Below, in pieces: positions 58,129 through 64,000 of a stretch of DNA of 64,000 bases. The notes under the pieces are model-generated. The model was not told where the DNA came from. It was given only the letters and a program-made list of their open reading frames with translations, and searched no databases. Position numbers and translations under genes: made by a program. How positions within the stretch are numbered: the first letter of the stretch is position 1; every line of letters starts with the position of its first letter. Origin of the DNA: a bacterium SCSIO 12741 (GTDB taxonomy: Bacteria > Bacteroidota > Bacteroidia > Flavobacteriales_G > Salibacteraceae); NCBI GenBank assembly GCA_024398055.1, contig CP073749.1, positions 744,001-808,000 on the forward strand, given 5' to 3'.

Positions 58129-59568
58129 ATGAATAAGGACCGTTTCTTTCATGAATTTCCACCCGTATCCAAAGAAGATTGGGTAGCGAAAATTCAAAAA
58201 GACCTCAAAGGAAAACCCTACGAATCATTACAACATCAAGACCTGGAAGGAGATCAGCTTGATCCGGTCTGGCACGCCTCTGATCGAAAGGATTGGACCC
58301 AGCCGAATATTCCGGAACGCGATTCGATCACTCCCTGGATGATCAATGAACAAATTCAGGTGCAAGAAGGTAATCCGGAAGAAGCCAATCGCCAGGCTTT
58401 GGATGCCCTTTCTCATGGAGCGAATAGCATCACCTTTGCGTTCTCCAGCGAAAAGAAATCGGACTGGGAAGGCGCCTTAAAAGACATTCTGCCGCAATAC
58501 GTTCATTTAGGCTTTGCGGCTCCCCAAAAATCACTTCAATTAGGTGAGCACCTCCAGGCGGTACTTCCAGCTGAAGCTCGGGAACAATTTTCCATGCATT
58601 TGGAAAACGACCCCATTGGAGTAGCCCTTGAAAATGGAAACTGGCAACAGAGTTCCGGACAAGACCTGGTGAGTATCCTGGAAACCGAAGATTCCTTGAT
58701 TACCACTTTCCCTAAACTTCGGGTGGCCACCGTAAGGGGAGAATTATACCACAACGCTGGTGCCGATGCGGCTACCGAATTAGCTGCATCCTTAGCTACC
58801 TGCCATGAATATTTGTTGGTGCTTACAGAATCTGGATTGGAAGCGTCTCAAGCCGCCAATCACATTTCGATACGACTGGCCAGCGGAACGGACTACTTCA
58901 AAGAGTTGGCCAAGTTTAGAGCCATGAGAATGCTTTGGAACCGATTGGTTCAAGCCTATGATCCAAAAGCTTTTACAGGACATATACAGGCCGTTACTTC
59001 GCAATTTTTCAGTACAGTGTACGATCCCTACAACAACATGCTTCGTGGAACCACACAGGCTATGTCTGCCATCTTAGGTGGCGCTGATTTACTGCGAATT
59101 CTACCCTTTAATACCGCCTGGAAAGAAGGCGATCATTTTGCCCGAAGAATTGCCCGGAACACACAACTGCTTATGCAGGAAGAAGCTCACCTGGGTAAGG
59201 TAACCGATCCCGCATCAGGATCCTACTACCTGGAACACTTGACCCGCGAACTGGCCCAAGAAGCCTGGAAACAATTTCAAGAAATGGAAGCTCAGGGAGG
59301 AATCATCTCCCTGATTGAATCGGGGCAATTGCAGGAAAAAATCCACACCCAGGCCCAGGAAAAGATCGCTAAAGCCGACAGTGATGAATGGCCCGTATTA
59401 GGAGTAAACCTCTACCCCAACGATCAGGAAAAGATGATTGATGAGATTCAGGAGACTGAATTCACAGATGAACCTATAGAGCCAGCCTTTACCCCGCTCC
59501 AGTCCATTCGATTGGTGGGAGAAAAAGAAATGCAACGATTGTCGGATGAATTAAACAGTGCGGAATGA
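58129..59568 (+). CDS. mutA: Methylmalonyl-CoA mutase small subunit
   Basis: 479-residue subunit of the heterodimeric, cobalamin-dependent enzyme that interconverts methylmalonyl-CoA and succinyl-CoA. It has the mutase TIM-barrel signatures ([69 protein letters not shown]) but lacks the C-terminal cobalamin domain, as is usual in this non-catalytic partner of Bacteroidota. The stop overlaps the start of mutB (ATGA), so translation is coupled. Confidence 0.93.
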   Translation: MNKDRFFHEFPPVSKEDWVAKIQKDLKGKPYESLQHQDLEGDQLDPVWHASDRKDWTQPNIPERDSITPWMINEQIQVQEGNPEEANRQALDALSHGANSITFAFSSEKKSDWEGALKDILPQYVHLGFAAPQKSLQLGEHLQAVLPAEAREQFSMHLENDPIGVALENGNWQQSSGQDLVSILETEDSLITTFPKLRVATVRGELYHNAGADAATELAASLATCHEYLLVLTESGLEASQAANHISIRLASGTDYFKELAKFRAMRMLWNRLVQAYDPKAFTGHIQAVTSQFFSTVYDPYNNMLRGTTQAMSAILGGADLLRILPFNTAWKEGDHFARRIARNTQLLMQEEAHLGKVTDPASGSYYLEHLTRELAQEAWKQFQEMEAQGGIISLIESGQLQEKIHTQAQEKIAKADSDEWPVLGVNLYPNDQEKMIDEIQETEFTDEPIEPAFTPLQSIRLVGEKEMQRLSDELNSAE

Positions 59569-61700
59569 TTAGAAAGGATTTTAGCCAAATCGATTGGACG
59601 GATCAGGACGCCCAACAATCGCCAGAAGGAAAGAACGAGAACTGGAATACTCCGGAAGGAATTGCAGTAAAAAGCCGGTACGACGAATCGGATTTGGAAA
59701 AGGTGGAACACACTGGTTTCGTTGCCGGATTAGCCCCATACCTGAGAGGTCCTTATTCCAGCATGTACGCTTCACGTCCCTGGACCATCCGTCAGTACGC
59801 CGGATTTAGTACAGCTGAAGAATCCAATGCTTTTTACCGCCGAAACCTGGCAGCCGGGCAAAAAGGGCTTTCTGTAGCCTTCGACCTGGCCACGCACCGA
59901 GGATACGATTCTGACCACCCCCGTGTTGTGGGAGATGTAGGAATGGCCGGTGTAGCCATTGACTCGGTTTTGGATATGAAGATCCTCTTCGATCAGATTC
60001 CCCTGGATAAAATGTCTGTATCGATGACCATGAACGGAGCTGTTATTCCGATTATGGCTTTTTACATAGTTACGGCAGAAGAGCAAGGTGTTTCTCCCGA
60101 GCAACTTTCGGGAACCATCCAAAACGATATTTTGAAAGAATTTATGGTGCGCAACACCTACATCTATCCACCAGCCCCATCGATGCGCATCATCTCCGAT
60201 ATTTTTAAGTACACCTCCCAGCACATGCCGCGGTTTAACTCGATAAGTATTTCGGGTTACCACATGCAAGAAGCGGGCGCCACCTGTGATATTGAGCTGG
60301 CCTATACCCTGGCCGATGGATTAGAATATGTAAGATCCGGAATCGCAGCCGGGTTGAAGATCGATGACTTTGCTCCTCGTCTTTCCTTTTTCTGGGCAAT
60401 TGGCATGAACCACTTTATGGAAATTGCCAAAATGCGCGCTGCTCGTATGCTTTGGGCAAAGTTGATCAAACAGTTCAACCCTGAGAACCCAAAGTCGATG
60501 GCTCTGAGAACACATTGCCAAACTTCGGGTTGGAGTTTGACAGAACAGGATCCCTTTAACAACGTGGGTCGTACGGCTATTGAAGCTATGGCTGCAGGAT
60601 TGGGAGGAACACAATCTTTGCATACCAACGCACTGGATGAGGCGATTGCACTGCCTACTGATTTCTCAGCAAGAATTGCACGAAATACTCAGATTTACCT
60701 ACAAAAGGAAACCGGCATTTGCCGTACAATCGATCCGTGGGCTGGATCGGCTTATGTGGAGTCCTTGACTCAGGATTTGGTCCAAAAAGCCTGGGAACAC
60801 ATTCAGGAAATTGAAGGGCTGGGCGGAATGGCCAAAGCCATCGAAACAGGACTACCCAAGCTCAGAATTGAGGAGGCAGCTGCCCGCAAACAAGCTCGTA
60901 TCGACTCCCGCCAAGACGTAATTGTGGGAGTGAATCAATACCAAACCGAGGAACAATCAGACATTGACATTCTGGAGGTAGACAACACCAAAGTGCGTCA
61001 GTCTCAAGTGGAGCGGTTGGAAAAAATGCGGGCCGAAAGAAATGAAGAAGCGGTTCAAGCCGCCTTGAAGGAATTGACCCGAATGGCAGAAACCGGAGAG
61101 GGCAACTTGCTCGCTCAAGCCGTTATCTGTGCTCGTGAGCGTGCTTCTCTGGGTGAAATATCTGACGCTATGGAGGTTTCCTTTGGTCGATACAAAGCCG
61201 TTACTCAGTCCGTATCTGGAGTTTATTATGCCGAAGCCATGCAAGACAAAGATTTTATAGAAGCTCGAAATAAGGCGGATGAATTTGCCGAATTAGATGG
61301 TCGTCGACCTCGAATCATGGTTGCTAAAATGGGTCAGGATGGACACGATCGTGGAGCTAAGGTAATTGCCACCTCTTTTGCCGATATCGGATTTGATGTG
61401 GACATTGGACCTCTTTTCCAAACTCCTGAAGAAGCCGCTCGTCAGGCTCTTGAAAATGACGTACACATTCTGGGAGTATCCAGTTTGGCTGGCGGACACA
61501 AAACCCTGGTTCCTCAGGTGATTGATGAACTGAAAAAACACGGACGAGAGGATATTTTGGTCATTGCCGGAGGAGTGATTCCTCCCCCTGACTACGACCA
61601 CCTTTTTGAAGCCGGAGTAGCCGGTGTATTTGGCCCTGGAACTCGAATTCCTTTGGCGGCTAAAGAAATTCTTGAATTGTTGATTGAAGCGTATAAATAA
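59565..61700 (+). CDS. mutB: Methylmalonyl-CoA mutase large subunit
   Basis: 711-residue catalytic subunit: substrate barrel 1-560 ([76 protein letters not shown]) and a cobalamin-binding domain ~575-711 with DGHDRGAK; His594 is the cobalt ligand. It works with MutA in propionate/branched-chain catabolism or succinyl-CoA supply. The epimerase and MeaB chaperone genes are not in the window. Confidence 0.95.
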   Translation: MIRKDFSQIDWTDQDAQQSPEGKNENWNTPEGIAVKSRYDESDLEKVEHTGFVAGLAPYLRGPYSSMYASRPWTIRQYAGFSTAEESNAFYRRNLAAGQKGLSVAFDLATHRGYDSDHPRVVGDVGMAGVAIDSVLDMKILFDQIPLDKMSVSMTMNGAVIPIMAFYIVTAEEQGVSPEQLSGTIQNDILKEFMVRNTYIYPPAPSMRIISDIFKYTSQHMPRFNSISISGYHMQEAGATCDIELAYTLADGLEYVRSGIAAGLKIDDFAPRLSFFWAIGMNHFMEIAKMRAARMLWAKLIKQFNPENPKSMALRTHCQTSGWSLTEQDPFNNVGRTAIEAMAAGLGGTQSLHTNALDEAIALPTDFSARIARNTQIYLQKETGICRTIDPWAGSAYVESLTQDLVQKAWEHIQEIEGLGGMAKAIETGLPKLRIEEAAARKQARIDSRQDVIVGVNQYQTEEQSDIDILEVDNTKVRQSQVERLEKMRAERNEEAVQAALKELTRMAETGEGNLLAQAVICARERASLGEISDAMEVSFGRYKAVTQSVSGVYYAEAMQDKDFIEARNKADEFAELDGRRPRIMVAKMGQDGHDRGAKVIATSFADIGFDVDIGPLFQTPEEAARQALENDVHILGVSSLAGGHKTLVPQVIDELKKHGREDILVIAGGVIPPPDYDHLFEAGVAGVFGPGTRIPLAAKEILELLIEAYK

Positions 61701-61706
61701 GAAGAC

Positions 61707-62039
61707 ATGTTTGGATTAGGAGGATTTAAAGAGAAGTTGGAAGAGGCCAAAGCAAAAGCTGAGGAAACCAAACAACGCATGAACACGGTTTACGTGGAAG
61801 GTAAATCGCAAAGTATAGTAACGGTTATTTCTACAGCCAATAGCGAGATTAAAGACGTGCAATTTTCGGATGAAATTCGCGAAATGGATCCGGAAGAACT
61901 GGCCGATCACGTGATCAATGCTACGAATAAGGCTTTGCAAAAAGCCAAAAACGTGTACGAAGCAGAAATGGCTGCTGTGGCCCAAGACGCCATGCCCAAC
62001 ATTCCCGGAATGCCCGGAATGAAGGACTTGTTCAAATAG
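61707..62039 (+). CDS. YbaB/EbfC-family nucleoid-associated protein
   Basis: 110-residue DNA-binding protein of the YbaB/EbfC family: a long N-terminal helix (FKEKLEEAKAKAEETKQRM), the beta-hairpin VEGKSQSIVTVIS, and the helix HVINATNKALQKAKNV, with a short Gly-Met-Pro tail. It binds DNA as a dimer with little sequence specificity. 6 bp after mutB, so probably in the same transcript. Confidence 0.85.
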   Translation: MFGLGGFKEKLEEAKAKAEETKQRMNTVYVEGKSQSIVTVISTANSEIKDVQFSDEIREMDPEELADHVINATNKALQKAKNVYEAEMAAVAQDAMPNIPGMPGMKDLFK

Positions 62040-62058
62040 ACTTATTCCTTAAAAACCA

Positions 62059-62823
62059 ATGCTCGAACTACTTTCCAACCCGGACACTTACATTGCCTTG
62101 CTTACCCTCACCTTTCTCGAAATTGTGCTGGGGGTAGACAATATCATTTTCATATCCATATTAGCCAACAAACTTCCTGAAGAGAAGCGGGCACGAACAC
62201 GGAATACAGGTCTATTTCTGGCCTTGTTCTTCCGTATTGGATTGCTCTTTGGTATTACCTGGATCATTGGGTTTTCAGAACCTCTATTTGCCGTATTCGA
62301 TCATGCTGTGAGCGGGCGGGATTTGATCCTACTTGCAGGTGGCCTCTTTCTGATTGCTAAGAGTACCAGTGAAATTCACCACAAAATGGAAGGCATTGAA
62401 CACGAAAGCACGGAAAGTTCGGGCAAAGCGGTATCGGTGCCTTCGGTAATCCTTCAGGTAGTGGCCATGGATATCATATTTTCTTTTGACTCCATTCTGA
62501 CAGCTGTTGGGCTTACTCAACAAATTGCCATTATGATTACTGCGGTGGTTATTGCTCTGATCATTATGATGACGTTCGCCGGAAAGATTGGCAACTTTAT
62601 CAGCAAGCACCCGACGCTGGAGGTACTGGCCTTGTCCTTTTTGATCCTTATCGGTTTTATGCTGGTTCTGGATGCAGGTGGAGTTCATGTCCCCAAGGGA
62701 TACATCTATTTTGCGGTATTCTTCTCCCTAATTGTTGAGGTGATGAATATGCAGATTCGAAAAAGAAGCCGGGAAAAGGTTGCCCTCAAGAGGAAGTGGA
62801 AAGATCCTAATAAGACTCAATAG
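62059..62823 (+). CDS. TerC-family membrane protein
   Basis: 254-residue inner-membrane protein with about seven helices and the TerC pattern (LEIVLGVDNIIFISILANKLP, LLAGGLFLIAKSTSEIHHKMEG, FDSILTAVGL). TerC relatives are linked to tellurite resistance and, in some cases, manganese or calcium export. The acidic GVDN and FSFDS segments are the probable ion path. 19 bp after the YbaB-like gene, last of the mutA-mutB-ybaB-terC series. Confidence 0.9.
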   Translation: MLELLSNPDTYIALLTLTFLEIVLGVDNIIFISILANKLPEEKRARTRNTGLFLALFFRIGLLFGITWIIGFSEPLFAVFDHAVSGRDLILLAGGLFLIAKSTSEIHHKMEGIEHESTESSGKAVSVPSVILQVVAMDIIFSFDSILTAVGLTQQIAIMITAVVIALIIMMTFAGKIGNFISKHPTLEVLALSFLILIGFMLVLDAGGVHVPKGYIYFAVFFSLIVEVMNMQIRKRSREKVALKRKWKDPNKTQ

Positions 62824-62840
62824 AAAACTGAGCGCAGCTT

Positions 62841-64000
62841 TTAGAAGCGGTAGATTAAACCGGCACGAATACCCATGAAGTGGGTTGTCTGCTTGTTTAG
62901 AGTGGAATCGAATGAACGTAGGCCATAACGCAATTGAGGTTCCAATCTCAACTTAACTCCTGGAGATAGTTCGTAATCCAGATTTGCCCCCAAAAGTGCA
63001 TTAACCTGTCCAATGGGAGAAACCACAGTTTTGTTCATGCTTCTCTCTTGATCGTGGCTATACAAATTCAACTTGTGGCGATTAACCAAATTGGCTGACA
63101 ATCCAGTGGAGAAATAAAGCTTCCAATTGCCATTACCAAAGCCGTAACGAAGAATAAGAGGAATTTCCACAAAACTCTGAGAGAACTCGGTACGAACCGT
63201 ATCGTCTCTTTGGGAGTATAATGTTTGAGTGCTTTTTCTGGGCGAATAAGAAGATGTTGGATCGCTGGAAGGATCACTACCTCCATTCACCTCTACCCAC
63301 TCGGTATGGGTTATTTCATTACGAAATACGTTTTCCACCACCGTAGTTGAAACACCTGTCCAACGGTGGTAATGAATTCCTGTTTCCACTTCAAAATTTC
63401 GTCCCAGCTGCAAACCTCCTTGAACTCCAACGGCAAAGCCGGTAGTTGGCAAATAAGTAATCGAACGGGCTGAGGACTTGTCGAGGTTTTTATGAAAATG
63501 AAAACTCTCTTTCTGAACCAAACTGGCGTAGTGCGGATGATCCACCCAGGAATCAAAGGCAACACTTCCGCCCACAAACCACTGACTTCTTTTAGCCACT
63601 GGATCTGGGTAATCGGATTTCTCAAAAGGGTTGAAACCACTCAAGGAAGAGGTCAATCCACTTTGAGCAAAACCACTAAATGGCTTAGCGGGTAAAGAAG
63701 CTAACTCATTGGAAGAAGATTCAACCTCGGTCATCTCCGGCGACCAGTTGGTCCCTTGCTCAGAAGAAGAAGCTTGAGCAAGATATTGTTGAACGGCTCC
63801 TACCTGAGCCATCTGATCGGAAGAATATCTCTGCGGCTCTTGTGTCAGACCAGAAGCTTCTGATAAACTGGCAATGAGGTTGGAAGTATTTTCCTGATGG
63901 GCTCTTGAATAGCTTTCATCGAGCTGATGATCGGAAAGTGCTTGCTTGATTTTACCTTGAAGATTTCGGTGGTAATCCCGCATAAAATCCTTCCTTGCTT
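62841..64000 (-). CDS. Outer-membrane beta-barrel protein (start outside window)
   Basis: Minus-strand gene running off the right edge; the frame stays open past the ATG at 63983. Visible part: a Ser/Gln-rich helical region (~1-130) and a barrel-like C-terminal domain (QWFVGGSVAFDSWVDHP, GFAVGVQGGLQLGRNFEVETGIHYHRW, EIPLILRYGFGNGNWKLYFSTGLSANLV, RAGLIYRF), ending in Phe. This layout resembles Bacteroidota PorT/OmpA-N-like barrel proteins with a cytoplasmic or periplasmic leader, often beside sigma factors. No membrane anchor is visible, so it must lie upstream. Confidence 0.7.
   Translation of the reverse strand, partial: ARKDFMRDYHRNLQGKIKQALSDHQLDESYSRAHQENTSNLIASLSEASGLTQEPQRYSSDQMAQVGAVQQYLAQASSSEQGTNWSPEMTEVESSSNELASLPAKPFSGFAQSGLTSSLSGFNPFEKSDYPDPVAKRSQWFVGGSVAFDSWVDHPHYASLVQKESFHFHKNLDKSSARSITYLPTTGFAVGVQGGLQLGRNFEVETGIHYHRWTGVSTTVVENVFRNEITHTEWVEVNGGSDPSSDPTSSYSPRKSTQTLYSQRDDTVRTEFSQSFVEIPLILRYGFGNGNWKLYFSTGLSANLVNRHKLNLYSHDQERSMNKTVVSPIGQVNALLGANLDYELSPGVKLRLEPQLRYGLRSFDSTLNKQTTHFMGIRAGLIYRF

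Noticed and set aside
1-64000. Insertion sequences, prophage or integrative element
   Set aside because: No transposase, integrase or phage gene motif, and no terminal repeats were found; codon style is even.

Overview
The window looks like chromosome of a Bacteroidota bacterium, most likely a marine or aquatic Flavobacteriia-type heterotroph. The evidence is that at least eight large secreted proteins end in the roughly 70-90 residue type IX secretion (T9SS) sorting domain (FPNP or YPNP ... G.Y), that there are SprB repeats, a TonB-dependent receptor with a CarboxypepD_reg-like N-terminus, a DUF5103/T9SS plug protein and a two-gene methylmalonyl-CoA mutase, and that promoters match the Bacteroidota form TAnnTTTG (once with TTG 20 bp upstream). 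No rRNA, tRNA, CRISPR array, insertion sequence or prophage was recognised; this is ordinary chromosome rather than a mobile island.

Layout. 1-1031: 3' part of a ChrA transporter. 1195-6823: a metal/redox cluster of a T9SS-tagged multicopper oxidase, a small HYC_CC_PP-like Cys-rich membrane peptide, an MbnP-like protein with a T9SS tag, and two di-haem cytochrome c peroxidase/MbnH-type proteins. 7039-12004: two tandem paralogous LamG-type T9SS surface proteins. 12107-14754: porin-like barrel, small hypothetical, alpha/beta hydrolase, followed by an inverted and heptamer repeat. 14933-19867: a lipoprotein and a 1367-aa SprB-repeat adhesin in which two lamin-tail domains are nested inside SprB repeats. 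19897-23304: lipoprotein, HEISH peptidase, mono-haem lipoprotein, membrane protein, GNAT. 23548-26295: NarL-type response regulator, TPR sensor kinase and a coupled 110-aa ORF. 26536-28413: T9SS protein and YceI lipoprotein. 28565-32312: propeller/Y_Y_Y sensor and LytS-type kinase split by an apparent -1 frameshift at CCCTTTT, then a LytTR regulator. 32287-36161: YwqK/MORN-like protein, membrane protein, ankyrin-like gene, and a GRDP-like gene paired with a gene ending in a Cys-Gly tail. 36358-40238: Crp/Fnr regulator, DUF2490 protein, TonB receptor. 40584-43795: Cys-rich secreted protein, then AraC regulator, haem protein, DUF1772 and NmrA-type protein. 44102-48789: a 1005-aa T9SS propeller-like protein and two small membrane/secreted proteins. 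48960-53177: peroxiredoxin, T9SS plug protein, ApaG, PruA. 53544-57622: a DUF2892 gene with a small upstream ORF and a Crp-like palindrome, an S74-type protein, a T9SS serine protease, a second Crp/Fnr regulator. 57759-64000: DivIC, methylmalonyl-CoA mutase subunits, YbaB/EbfC, TerC and the 3' part of an outer-membrane barrel gene.

How the parts may work together. The first 7 kb fits extracytoplasmic copper handling: an MbnH-like di-haem enzyme next to an MbnP-like substrate that keeps the MHWGW stretch, with a copper oxidase upstream. The many T9SS cargo genes share the window with one T9SS component (plug). Two Crp/Fnr paralogs share a conserved Cys, and a GTGA-N6-TCAC palindrome lies just upstream of the promoter of the small ORF/DUF2892 unit. 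The most notable items are the possible programmed -1 frameshift, the nested LTD/SprB architecture, the T9SS-tagged MbnP with MbnH-like partners, and the GRDP-like/Cys-Gly-tail gene pair. All function calls rest on motif reading, without database searches.
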